Shown here: piece after piece, positions 1-10,739 of the stretch
How positions within the stretch are numbered: the first letter of the stretch is position 1
Layout of the letters: the number at the start of each line of letters is the position of its first letter
Assembly (NCBI GenBank): GCA_004194705.1
Contig: SADC01000910.1
Coordinates: forward strand, 310,001 to 374,000
Direction of reading: 5' to 3'
From: Ditylenchus dipsaci
Taxonomy: Eukaryota > Nematoda > Chromadorea > Rhabditida > Anguinidae
Length of the DNA: 64,000 bases
Notes under the pieces: model-generated
Databases searched by the model: none
What the model saw: the letters and a program-made list of their open reading frames with translations, nothing else
What the model was told of the DNA's origin: nothing
Made by a program: the position numbers and the translations under genes

Positions 1-299
1 TACAAGAAATACACTTTATTTAAGGTTTAATGAATATAACAGGGTAAATCCAGAAAGTAGGCACATTTTCTCGAAACTGAGCATATTATCTGAAAGACTG
101 GGTATATTTTCGCCTTTTTGACTGAAACAAAGAAATCGGCATTTTTTTGCAAAAACTGGACACTTTTCCGTTTTGTCCATCGGATTTTTTTTTTTGGAAG
201 AGTGAATAAAGAACTTCCAGCGTGGTCCTTTCTGCGTATAGTAGTTTTACTGTAATTTTTCTAATTTCACTACTTTCTTTGCACACTTCTCAAATGTAT

Positions 300-371
300 G
301 GTTCCATGGTGTAATGGTTAGCACTCAGGACTTTGAATCCTGCGATCCGAGTTCAAATCTCGGTGGAACCT
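300..371 (+). tRNA. tRNA-Gln (TTG)
   Basis: A 72-nt cloverleaf. The acceptor stem GGTTCCA pairs with TGGAACC and is followed by discriminator T. The anticodon loop is CTTTGAA with anticodon TTG. The T arm contains GTTCAAATC. No intron and no encoded CCA, as for eukaryotic nuclear tRNAs. A T-rich run just downstream suits RNA polymerase III termination. The sequence is identical to the copy at 3287-3358, including a few flanking bases (GTAT before, TAT after). Confidence 0.95.
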
Positions 372-984
372 ATATTTTTAATTTTTTCTTGTTTATTATA
401 TCAGGGTTTCTTCATACTGTAAAGTTTAATTTTTCTCGAAAAAACAAATAGTGAAAAGCTAGAAAAGTAATTTGAAAGTAAATCGGACATGCTGAGCCCA
501 AAAGACTGGTCGAAAAATGCAAAACTAGAAGTCTAGAGTCTCTAATATAATGTGCTCAAAATATTTTCTGTGCATATTAATTTACATTTCTTAATCAATA
601 GAACCAATTTTGGTGTCTTTTCGATCTGAGAAAACCTGAACACCAACATGGTTTCCCTTGTCTCGGTTATACAAATTGAAAAACCTCTTTTACTAATTAC
701 TCAATGTACATGAATTGGCAAGTGGCCGGAAAAGTGGTACTTTTTCTTTTTTGGAAGTATTTAGGCCTGAAAGTTAAAAGATAAACTTTGTGTTCAAGTT
801 TTCCTGAATACTACAGATGCAGGACTATAGTTTGGTATATCGTGCTGGTTTAAAAAATGATCGAAACACATACTTTCGTATTTCCTTTTAACTGACTTTT
901 TACCTTTTCACTTGATTACCCCTTAGGACCCAAAAATCTGACTTTCAGGGATTTCTTAGGAAGTTTTTGGACAAAAAGGAGGGT
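372..984. other. Gene-free AT-rich stretch
   Basis: I see no reading frame, RNA gene or repeat with recognisable ends here. It separates the first tRNA-Gln from an array-armed repeat. Confidence 0.4.
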
Positions 985-1602
985 ACGCGACGTTTCGTCC
1001 TGAGGACGTTTCGTCCTCGGGCCGTTTCGTCCTCAGGCCGTTTTGTCCTCAGTTCTTATTATCTTACATTAATTAAAAAAATCGTTCCGCCCCTGAAAAA
1101 CTCATGCCCAAACACCTTTTGAGAATTATTTTTCACGTAAATGTACTTTACGGAAGAGATAGGTAGTTATCTCTCCAACTAAGTTCTCAACTAAAGGCTT
1201 TTCTACCCCGTTTTAGTCACTGGAGCTGGGCAAAAAGAATCTCTAGTTCAAGAGTCTTGCTCGGAATTATGTCTAAGGTAAGTGAGTGCGCGCATCTCTA
1301 ACCAACCAAGCCCCTGCGGCCCCTTCGGGGGCGCAGGGGGCTTCCTTGCTTGGGGTTGAGATGCGCACACCCACATATCTTAGACGCAAATCACTCGAAA
1401 GTGACTCTGGATGCATGAAAAAATATATGCATACCAGAGTTTCTTTATGCGGTAGGCCCAGTATTCAAAACTATGTTTAAATTCCATCTTTTAAGGTATC
1501 TGGATACTTGTTTAAGTTGATTTTTTTGTTTTCTTGTGCAAAATAATCAATTTTTGGTTATACTTAGACAAGGACGAGGCTGAGGACGAAACGTCCGTGT
1601 CC
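985..1602. repeat. Element with GTTTCGTCC-repeat arms
   Basis: The left arm (985-1055) is four tandem units of about 15 bp built on CGTTTCGTCCTCAG. The right end (1568-1602) carries the same motif inverted (GAGGACGAAACGTCC). The inside holds a copy of the GCGCATCTC hairpin family. The layout, short tandem units repeated in inverted orientation at the two ends, matches other elements in this window that have 8-bp target duplications. I could not find a convincing duplication for this one. Confidence 0.5.
1205..1500. repeat. GCGCATCTC hairpin-family repeat, copy 1
   Basis: Member of a repeat family found at least six times in the window. It has a GC-rich hairpin centre flanked by inverted GCGCATCTC / GAGATGCGC blocks and then by GTCTAAGGTAAGTGAG on one side and the inverse of GTCTAAGATATGTGGG on the other. 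Outer parts (CTGGAGCTGGGCAAAAAG; CCAGAGTTTCTTTATGCGG) are conserved between copies but are not inverted repeats of each other. Identity unknown; no coding potential. Confidence 0.65.
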
Positions 1603-2714
1603 CAAAAAAAGAGGTGTCTACTAGCATTATTGAAACCTAGTTTATGCTGTAGAGTCTTATTACAGATTTTTTAGTTTTGTGCATTTTTTTCCTTGAAATA
1701 GACCCTTTTTCGCCATTACCTTGAAGTGCACTAGCTCCTACTTTTTAATAAGCCCGAATTCTATAATCTTGTAAATTTAGCGGATAAGCCGTCTTCTCTC
1801 AAAATAGGAAGAAATGTTTCAATATCGTGAGCCTAAAAAATCAAAACTTTTTTATCACAAGGATTCGATTTGAAGTGATAAAATTGGATGAGTGTTAACC
1901 AACAAAAGCGTACAAACGAAAGAGTTGTTCTAATTAAACTCTACAAACGACGAACACCCAAAGAGATAGTTCCTCAAATACCTAGCATTTAAAAATAAAC
2001 TAAATATTTAATTTGAAATTTTTTCCCACAATTAAATGTTTGTTTTTAGCTTTTAGATGTATTCAATAAATGAAACTAACACCAAATAAAATAGCGTCGA
2101 TAAACTAGAGTTTTTTAATTGAAGAAGAAGGCATTTTAAATTTATTTTGCATTTTTTAACTTTTCGCTAAACCGTAAAAAATTGTGGATGCCGACAACTT
2201 GAACAAGCCATCATTAAAATTTTAACCTAATGCGCTTATGTGATAACGAAGAAAATTCGGAAACATTCCTGTCAATAATCCGTTGCTATTACTAAAATGC
2301 ATCACAAAATAATTGAAATCAATCACCCGCCTTTTTTTCTAAATCACAATTTTGCCCAGTTTTTCAATCAAAAGTGTATAGTATAAAAAAATAGAAAAGT
2401 TATAATTTGACAAAAATTGTATCAATTTTGTTTCAACGTTTTAAAATTTTTCACTCATTTTTCGAAAAATAAATAACTGTGAAAAATCTAGTAGATATAA
2501 AGACGTTATGTGTTCCAGCCTATTTGTTTACCAACAAATAAAGCGAGCCAAGTGTCGGTCTATTAATTGGTCTAGTTTTCAGGAAGCTTTTTATGCAAAC
2601 ATGTTCTAGTGGATTGACATTCCACTTCAAGCCAAATTGTCTGCTAAATCTTTTGTTATATTTGCATTGCAACCTTTTAATCAGCCTTAAATCTGTTTTT
2701 ACAGCCAGCCAGTC
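1603..2714. other. 5' flank of transporter gene, no feature seen
   Basis: AT-rich sequence without a recognisable gene or bounded repeat. A promoter for the downstream transporter may lie here, but I see no element I could defend. The transporter ATG is preceded by a T-rich tract ending TTTTTACAG (2696-2704), a splice-acceptor-like sequence about 10 nt upstream, compatible with trans-splicing or a 5'UTR intron. Confidence 0.35.
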
Positions 2715-5700
2715 ATGGACTTTTCAATACTAAAAAAAACCAATCGCTTCCACGTTCTTGTGGCTATTTGTTGGCAATTCTCTCTTTTTTTCGGCGCACA
2801 ACTATTGTTTCCAATATTCAGCAATTATGTGCCAAGGTGGAGATGCGCTTTCAACGATACTACCGGTTGCACCGCATTTGCTAAAGACTGTTATGAGTTT
2901 GAGACCTGTAGAGAGCCGAGAAAAATTTATTACGAACATGTTTACTTCTACTCGGCTGCTCTAGAGTTTAATCTAATATGCGGCTCCAAAGCTTACATAG
3001 CCACTTTGTTTGCACAGCTGCAATTTGTGGTGTGTTAATAGGCACATTACTGTTCGGAACTATGTCGGATTGGCTGGGCAGAAAGCCAATTTCTATTTTT
3101 GTGCTGGGATTTGGCATATTTATGCTAGCTTTGTCAGGTTAGTTATATTGTGTTGCGCAAAATTATTTCTTCAGGCCAAAATAAAAAGAGCCATAGTGGA
3201 TGGTTTGAAGGATTTAGAAAACGCTTTTCTCTCAAGTTTTTTGTTCTTGAATTGGTAATACTTTCTTTCCTTCCCTTCTAGTGTATGGTTCCATGGTGTA
3301 ATGGTTAGCACTCAGGACTTTGAATCCTGCGATCCGAGTTCAAATCTCGGTGGAACCTATTTTTTATAAATTGTAACTGGCAATACGATAAATCTTCTAA
3401 TGACTCACTGTATTCCATCTGAAAGTAGCGGCATGCTTTAATAGTGCGGCACCCCCTTATTTTGTTGACTAAGATTTTTTAATGTTAAGACCACCTTTAT
3501 CGACGACCTTGAACAATATAGCGGAATGCCTCTGTATTAGAGAAAGTACGGTAACTTCCACAAGGGAGAAACTTATTGACCTTACGTGTTAGAGTAAAGC
3601 TTACCAAAAGTGCCAAGTAAAAAAAGGCTTGAGTTCAGAATCCCCCCCCACGGGGACTGATCAGGTGGAGGAGATAACTTCATATTCGTGTTTCTCGACC
3701 CCGATTTCATGAGAAAGCCGGCTGTTTTTTTGGTTCTGAGAAAAAAAATTTTTTCGAACCACAGGGGGGTATCATGGTTTTTTAGTCAAAATTTGAAAAA
3801 TTTAAGTTGGCGCCTTTTGAATTTAAAGGGATAAAGGGCTGTATAGGGAGGGGAAGGGAATAAAAGGGGCCACTAATCACACAGGGGCCACTAACAAGAA
3901 GATGTTGAACATAGTTTTGAATACTGGGGCCTACCGCATAAATAAACTCTGGTATGCATGCTTTTTCATGCATCCAGAGTCACTTTCGAGTGATTTGTGT
4001 CTAAGGTATGTGGGTGTGCGCATCTCTAACTCTCAAGCCCTCAAGCCCCCTGCGCCCCCTTCGGGGGCGCAGGGGCTTGAGGGCTTGAGAGTTAGAGATG
4101 CGCACACCCACATACCTTAGACATGATTCCGAGAAGTACTCTTGACCATAAAATGCATATAGAGTCTGTTTTTGCCACGGCCCAGTTGAAAAACATGGTG
4201 AGGCAGTCGAAGAATACACATATTTACTTTTATATTGTTCTGCCATGAAAGTGGCCCCCTTTTATTCCCTTCCCCTCCCAATACAGCCCTTATTCCCTTT
4301 TAAATTCAAAAGGCGCCAATTTAAATTTTTCAAATTTCGACTAAAAAACCATGATACCCCCCCCTGTGGTTCGAAAAAATTTTTTTTCTCAGAACCAAAA
4401 AAACAGCCGGCTTTCTCATGAAATCGGGGTCGAGAAACACGAATATGAAGTTATCTCCTCCACCTGATCAGTCCCCGTGGGGGGGGGGGGGAGGATTCTG
4501 AACTGCAACCAAAAAAAAGAAAAAAGATGAAAACTGAACCGAAAACTCAAAATCGACGAGTATCATGTAACCAATGGTCGAAGGTCAGGACTGAAATTAA
4601 ATTTAATATTGGGCAAAAAGAGCAATGGCAATAACTTTGATTGGGTTCATGTTGTAACTTTTGGTGAGGTGAAAAAAAAATTATACGTCAATTTAAAGCC
4701 CACATAGTTTTTGGTATAACATGCAGTCGACTCTCTACATAACCTCCCTCTCCTCATAACGTCTCAGTAAAACTTGTTTGGTTGGTCTGAACTAACTGCT
4801 CGAACATCTGAGAACATCTACATAACGTCCTAATTTGGCTGGACACAGCCTCTAAGACGCCTCTCCATATACCGTTTTTCCGAAAAAAAAATAAAAAAAA
4901 GATCCCGTTGCTATATGAAAAACACTTGGCGGATATCTGTGACATATGAATAAAAAAACCATATAGTGGATGATAAGAATAATCAACGGATCCACTACTG
5001 TCCACTACTTGCCAAAACGAAAATTGTTGGGTTGGGGGAGGTGGTGTTGCTTTTTTTTTCACTTATTCAAAAATATGCTTAACGATAAAAAATATTTTAT
5101 TACATTTTTCCACACAAAAATGAATTTTTTGAAAAAAATTTTTTGACCAAAGCTTGACTTTTTGCTTTGGGGAATTAAGGCAAATTACCTTGTATTAAAG
5201 TATTTTACCCCGTTTTGGTCACTGGAGCTGGGCAAAAAGAGTCTCATTATGCATTTTTGATTAAGAGTCTTGCTCGGAATCATGACTAAGGTAAGTGAGT
5301 GTGCGCATCTCTAACTCTCAAGCCCCTGCGGCCCTGAAGGGGCGCAGGGAGGCCTGGAGTTGAGATGCGCACACCCACATACCAGGGCTGCGTCGAAACT
5401 TTTCGACACTTTTTCGGAACTAGGTATCTAACTTTTTGTAAAAGTGTCTTTTCGAAATTCTGTTTTCACTATTTGATAGACAATTAAAAGTTTTGATGGA
5501 CTCGTGGGGGTCAGAAATCACTAATTGATCTTAAAAAACTGAGATATTGTCCTTCAAAGTCAAAAGTTCCGAAATCCGGTTTCCGATTTTCGGAACTTTA
5601 AACTTTGAAGGGAAATATCTCAGTTCTTTAAGATCAATTAGTGATTTCTGACCCCACGAGTCCATCGAAACTTTTAATTGTCTATCAAATAGTGAAAACA

Positions 5701-8655
5701 GAATTTCGAAAGACACTTTTACAAAAAGTTAGATACCTAGTTCCGAAAAAGTGTCGAAAAGTTTCGACGCAGCCTTGCCACATACCTTAGACACAAACCA
5801 CTCGAAAGTAACTCTGGATGCATAAAAATGTATGCATACCAGAATTTTTTCTGTGCGGTAGGCCCCAGTTAACAAAACTATGTTCAAATTTCATCTTTTT
5901 GGGGTATCCAGGTACCCATTCAGGTTAGATTGCCTTGGCGGACCAAAGCAAAAAGTCGAATTTTGGCCAAAAATTTTTTTCAAAAAACCCATTTTTGTGT
6001 GGAAAAATGTCAAAAAATAACTTTTTTATCGTTTTAAGCATATAAATATTACTTAAGAGTCGTTTAAACACTATTTTAAAATAAGTGTAAAACCCCCTGA
6101 AAGACGTTATGTAGAGAGTTGACTGCACATTTGTTAAAAAAGTTGAAAATTTTTATTTGGCTTCAAGATACATTTATGATCGGCGTCTTAGTGTATCCAA
6201 GATTATTATTTTTGCAATTTTAGCTTATACTTTTAACTGGCAAACTTACATGGCAGCCAGATTCGTGGTAGGACTGTGTAATGGTGGCACAGTTGTGGTT
6301 GTATATACCTATGCTATGGAACTATTGTTGCCAGAGCATCGCATTCCACTGCGAGCATTTTTCAATTGGGTAACTCAAATAACAAATTTTAAAGTTTAAA
6401 AACTTTTTAGGGAATCGCCCGTCTTTTATTAACTGTTTCATGCTACATCTATCCGGATTGGAGAACTGCAAGTCTAGCTTGTGCTGTTTTTACTGTGCCT
6501 GCCTTAATTTTAGTAATATTCGTAATGCCTGAAAGCCCGGCATGGCTGCACAGCAAGGTACCTTTGCAGATTATCAAGATTAAAAGAGATGCTGCATTCC
6601 TTTAACCCCCGAAAATATGCTTTTCGTGTGCATAAAATGTGAAAACCAGTTTAAAATACAGTATACCCTCAATATAATGCTACCCTAAAATCTGACCATT
6701 TGGACAGCTTTGACTGAAATTCAATCAAGGTGACCCCTCTCTACTACGTCATCCTCGACATAACGCCACCTGGGGGGCAGTCTCAAGGGGTGGCATTATA
6801 TTTAGGGCCGACTGTATAACGAAAAATATAAAATTTAACAAATAGTTACGGCTTCATAAAGTCCACTAAAAATAATTTTCATTATGAAGAACAAACTAGA
6901 GCAAATGCGTTTGAATGAAATGCAAATAGCTCGATTTGGAGAACTGAAATATGAAGAAGTCTACCATGAACCAGTCAGTAGAACTGAAAGTTTTCGGTAT
7001 ATTTATAAAATATATTTTTTATCTTTTGAAATTTTGAACTTTTTATGGATGTTTTTTAGAGAGTTGTTGCACGACAAGGCAGTATTTAAGCGTCTTTTAG
7101 TTCTGTGGGTCATGTGGTAAAAAATATTCTTAAAAATTTTCTTTTCAAGATGCAAGTTTAGGTTTGTGGCTAGTTCAAGTAGCTATGTAACTGATTTAAA
7201 CAGTTCAAGCATCCTAGGAAATCTTTTTCTTAATCAGACTTTATTCTCTGTGCTGTTAATTATTGCAAAGACAGTAGGTTCTGTTTGTATTTGTCTCTCA
7301 AATAAATAAGACAAAAAGAAAGACTTCTTCAGCTAGTATCATAAACCTTCTCTTCCCCCACCCCACCCAAGTTTTTACAGTATTTGACACTAGCGCTGAC
7401 TTTTTTCTGTACAGTCGATCCCCGCTATGGTGACATCCCTAAAAGTTCGTTTCCGCCTAGGGTCCGACTCTTTTTACCTCAATTTTTGAAGTTTTTTAAC
7501 AGAACCTGAGTCATCAGTCTAATCAGAACGATCGTAGGAACTCCGATTTACCAGCCGTTTTTGTAAATGGCGAGAATTTAGCCGCAAAGACCTGCGGGTA
7601 CTCGCTATAGTGACACTCCTTTTTAGACAAGGGTTTGGCGAAAAAACTTCAAAATTTGAGGAAAAAAAGTGTCGAACCTTTTTAAGTGTCTGACTTTTTA
7701 GGAGGTGTCACTGGTTGGCGGGACAATTGTTGATCCGGATCGTAATTTTCAAAATCCTTCACGGGTTTCGAATCCAGCCCGTGATAAATATTTATTCCAA
7801 TTCTTGCGCTTTTTTAGAATGTAATTGTAGTAAAAGTGATAATTGTTTCGAGTAAAAATTCTACTGCACTACTACTGAGCTGTAGAATCTTCTAAACTTC
7901 GGTCGTGTTTTTCATGGCTATTCCTGAAAAGTCGCCCAAATAATATTTTTACTCTATGTAATCACCATTAAAAGCTCGTTGCTAATTTTTTAGAATAGGA
8001 TATTTGGTAGGATAGTTGTGAGATGGCTGGAAAAATCTCTTTTAGAAATGTGTCAATAGCTAGATAATTTCCTGAAAATTTATAATAAAAAAATTTCAGC
8101 TACTTGTACCATTCGATGCACTTAACTTTAGCAGACGTAATTTGCATCAATATGCTCAGTTGACAGTGGTCATATGCTTCTGCACCTTGATTTATCTGGT
8201 TCTTTTTGAAGAGCATGTATGTTCAGTTTTTTAAACCCAGTGAAAATCTGAAACATTTTAGGGAACATCGATTCTTGTAGTCAATTTGCTAGGTGTGGTG
8301 TTTATAGAATATACGTGGGACGCCTGCTACCTTTGCGCTGTAGAGTGCATGCCCACTAAATTAAGAGCAAGTGCCGTCGGCTCTTGTTCTTTAGTTGCTG
8401 GAATTGGAGCTGTTCTTGCACCAACGGTTAGTTATTGATATTGAATATGGTAATTTTTGTAAATCTGCATTTTAGCTTGCTTTTATGAACACTGTCTGGC
8501 CACCTAGCGCTTACTTCTTTGTGGCATCTCTAGGTCTTGCTAGTTTGTTGGTATCTTTCATGTGGTTGGTGGAGACAAAAGGGGTCAGTCTGGAAAAAGT
8601 CAAAATGTACGAGGAAGAGCCGAATAGAGAAAATGAAGAATTGGTGATAGAATGA
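2715..8655 (+). CDS. SLC22-family organic ion transporter (one frameshift)
   Basis: A plasma-membrane organic cation/anion carrier of the major facilitator superfamily. Exons: 2715-3137, 6224-6369, 6411-6557, 6890-6996, 7060-7116, 7162-7273, 8100-8216, 8262-8426, 8476-8655; all introns GT-AG. Exon 1 gives a first membrane segment, a Cys-containing extracellular loop and the ELNLIC-like signature of SLC22 (here LEFNLICGSK), then the MFS motif A (GTMSDWLGRKP). Later exons give RFVVGLCNGG, PEHRIPLRA, the PESPAWLHSK signature after segment 6, and C-terminal ECMPTKLRASAVG and VETKG. The exons total 1454 nt; one extra base in GTGGTGTG at about 3027-3034 makes 1455 nt, 484 residues, close to the family's usual 500-550. 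As given, the frame breaks there: assembly error or recent pseudogene. The exon 4 acceptor (ATTATGAAG) is weak. Substrate unknown. Confidence 0.88.
3287..3358 (+). tRNA. tRNA-Gln (TTG), inside transporter intron 1
   Basis: Identical over all 72 nt to the tRNA-Gln at 300-371, same strand, with the same GTAT upstream and a T-rich tail. It sits in intron 1 of the SLC22 gene, about 150 nt past the donor. Both internal promoter boxes are intact, so it should be transcribed independently by RNA polymerase III. Confidence 0.95.
3640..4500. repeat. Foldback element with GCGCATCTC hairpin core
   Basis: Long inverted arms (about 3655-3890 and 4245-4490) share CTGATCAGGTGGAGGAGAT, TTTCTCGACCCCGATTTCAT and GGTTCTGAGAAAAAAA. 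The centre (about 3985-4130) is a near-perfect hairpin of the GCGCATCTC family. A version of the same arms without that core is at about 36560-37075. No transposase-like frame. Confidence 0.7.
5215..5905. repeat. GCGCATCTC hairpin-family copy split by an insertion
   Basis: The left part (5215-5382) carries CTGGAGCTGGGCAAAAAG, the GCGCATCTC block and the inverse block up to CCCACATAC. The right part (5778-5905) resumes at CCACATACCTTAGACAC and runs to the CCGCA/GGCCCCAGT end. Intact copies read CACCCACATACCTTAGAC without a break, which defines the empty site for the 5383-5777 insertion. Confidence 0.75.
5383..5777. mobile_element. hAT-like foldback element, 8-bp duplication
   Basis: 395 bp, almost a complete palindrome around about 5580. 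Ends CAGGGCTGCGTCGAAAC and the inverse with one mismatch (GTTTCGACGCAGCCTTG). Flanked by exact 8-bp direct repeats CCACATAC (5375-5382 and 5778-5785). An 8-bp duplication with CAGGG ends is typical of the hAT superfamily. Non-autonomous; the open frame inside is only a by-product of the palindrome. Confidence 0.85.
6659..6814. mobile_element. Short TA-flanked pogo-like MITE in transporter intron
   Basis: Ends CAGTATACCCTCAATATAA and the inverse of CAGTCGGCCCTAAATATAA, with TA at 6657-6658 and 6815-6816. It lies in intron 3 of the SLC22 gene. No coding potential. Confidence 0.6.
7412..7740. mobile_element. Degenerate pogo-like element in transporter intron
   Basis: Begins TACAGTCGATCCCCGCTA and contains CCGCCTAGGGTCCGAC, a block shared with the 58773-59195 element. 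The second half is a diverged inverse of the first (TACTCGCTATAGTGACAC). The right end is decayed, so its boundary is approximate. Lies in intron 6 of the SLC22 gene. Confidence 0.5.
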
Positions 8656-9735
8656 AAAAATGAAAACGTATTCTTTTTGCTATTAGTTTTGCTTGTTGAT
8701 CAAATTTGAATAAATAATTATCGACAAAATTAAACAAAAGCACTTAGTTTAAGTCTTTAGGTTAATAATTCGACATGTCGGTATGTTTTAAAAACACTAA
8801 AAAATCAAACATATATTGGGTCGATATCAAGATTTGTGCGTGTTCGTGAAAGAGTTTTCGAAAGCTAAAAAACGGAACGAACAGATTTGCTATAAAAAAA
8901 ATCTGGGCTCAGATATAGGTAATCAAAGTTGATGGTGTCGCCTTATCAGAGCATGTCACCCTATTAGAGGAAATACGGTAACTTAACATTTTAATTTATA
9001 TACTTTTTTTAGTTATTGAAAATATGATAAAATGGGTAAAATGGGTGAAACGTGTTATGGGCGAAATATGGAATTTTTTCACAAAGGTTTCTAGTCTTTT
9101 CTTGCTTAAAGTAGTTTTTTCAGGCGTAGAATCTTATGGTAAGCTTTATTTGACAAGCAGCTTTCGGAATAATCGTCAGCTAGCAAATAGAGCATAATTC
9201 GAGGCTGTATACCTCCAAAACCTCATATTTTTTCTTTTGTTTTATGAAGATGACCTACTTTGAATGACTTCCACTATTTCACTGCTGAATTCAAGTATGA
9301 AATGTATGCTATCATTTGCAAAAAAGATCTGTTAAACCGATTTATAATAGTGAGGATAATCAGGCCTAGGAAAAATCAAGGCTGTATACCAGGGTACCTA
9401 ACTCAAAATTTTGAAAAAGCACACTAGGCCAAAAAAGTACAATTTGGTCATTTTTCGTCTAAAAGTGCCATTTTATCTAGTGCTTATTGATTTTTGAGCA
9501 CCAAAACAAAAATATTTTGACTAAAAACTTCAAAAAAAAAAGATTTTGGGTCCCAAAAAAGTACAAATCTTTTTATAAAGTACAGTTACGTTCCCTGGTG
9601 TATACCCATACCCTCATTCATTTGATACGGCCCATTGTTTAAAAAATTTAGATTTTCCATAATATCTTTGGGCTAGCTGTTTGTTTCACTGTTCTTACTA
9701 ACATTTTTCCATATGTATAGATTGCGGATTCTTAG
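8656..9735. other. 3' flank of transporter, no gene seen
   Basis: No gene recognised. At about 8935-8985 a decayed repeat ends TTAGAGGAAATACGGTAA, the right terminus of the CCGTATTC/TA element class. AATAAA-type sequence follows the transporter stop at about 8710 (TGAATAAATAA) and could be its polyadenylation signal. Confidence 0.4.
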
Positions 9736-9739
9736 GTTG

Positions 9740-10115
9740 TAAGATATCCTTCATCAACGCAAAATACACGCCAACGCCGAAACTCGCCAACGGTAGAAAA
9801 CTCGCCAACGCGGAAACTTGCCAAGTTCGAATCTCGCTGATGGCGTAACTCGCCAACGGCATATCCCGACAACGGCAAAACTCGACAACGAACATTTTGA
9901 TTTAACGGCACCCTATGGCAGGTCATAAGAGGGGCAGTTGAGTTAAAATGTTCGTTGGCGAGTTTTGCCATTGGCGAGTTATGCCCTTGGCGAGTTTCTG
10001 CGTTGGCTAGATTCTTCGTTGTTGAGTTCCGCCATTGTCGAGATTTTACATTGGCGAGCTTTTTTAGCGTTGGCGAGTTTTGGCGCCGGCGAGTATTTTA
10101 CGTTGGCGAGTCGGT
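9740..10115. repeat. Inverted arrays of GTTGGCGAGTT units
   Basis: The left half (9765-9900) is about nine units of roughly 16 bp built on AACTCGCCAACG; the right half (9950-10115) is the same unit inverted (GTTGGCGAGTTT). Open frames here are repeat translations, not genes. The right side runs into TTGCGTCCCTG, a possible hAT-type end; the left end lacks a match, so it may be truncated. Confidence 0.65.
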
Positions 10116-10739
10116 TGCGTCCCTGGACAAGCATTAGTGTTTTACGGCCCAAATGGTGTGCAAGTTCGATCCTACCTGGTGGCATGCTATTTATTTAGGC
10201 TTGTTTGACCGATATTCAAGGGGTAATTTGGGTCGCTGATTTCGAATCTGGAGTCCAATAGTCGAATTATCCCAACAAATTGCTCAAAGAAGCCAAAATA
10301 ACTAGCGTGACACCGCTTGGGGTCAAACCTGTGCACCATTTTAACCAAAAGAGAAAATTCAGAAGTGCTATTCCGAAGCATGCGCTTATTCAAGATTTGA
10401 CTGTACTGTGAAAGACTTTTTTATATTTGAAAAGTGGCCTGAAGTCAAAACATCACTTTTTACTATAATTATCATAGTTACTTAAGACTTTCTTGAAACA
10501 TAATTTTTTTCAAAAAATTTTTTTGAATGTCTTTGAATAACTTTTTTCAGACTCTATGGCGTTTTTAAAACATGTTTTTTTAACTTAGTTATCAAACACC
10601 CTTTTGTCGAAAACAACTTGTTTACATTAGTTTGCTGTTGCATAATTTGATACAATACATCAGTTAATGCATGCTAAACGTCCAAAGCTATCTACATTAA
10701 GTGCAAGCAACAAGGTAAATTTTTAACTTTGACACTTAA

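Larger units (their letters stand above)
4734..6125. mobile_element. pogo-like element, outermost of a three-level nest
   Basis: Starts GCAGTCGACTCTCTACATAA and ends with the inverse TTATGTAGAGAGTTGACTGC. Ends of the type CAGTCGACTCTC...TAACGTCC recur in this window and resemble pogo/Tigger termini, which normally duplicate TA; here the flanks are not TA, so one end may have mutated. It contains an interrupted GCGCATCTC-family copy, itself carrying a hAT-like foldback. No coding sequence survives. Confidence 0.6.

Noticed and set aside
1262..1290. GTCTAAGGTAAGTGAG as a spliced-leader RNA donor
   Set aside because: It recurs in inverted form on both sides of a hairpin in a repeat family, and no leader-length exon, Sm site or conserved small RNA fold is evident.
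4001..4246. Overlapping frames on both strands at the GCGCATCTC hairpin
   Set aside because: A palindrome makes matching frames on both strands; the protein sequences are mirror products of the hairpin.
9698..10198. Several frames on both strands at the GTTGGCGAG arrays
   Set aside because: Open only because the unit lacks stops in several phases; no independent coding evidence.
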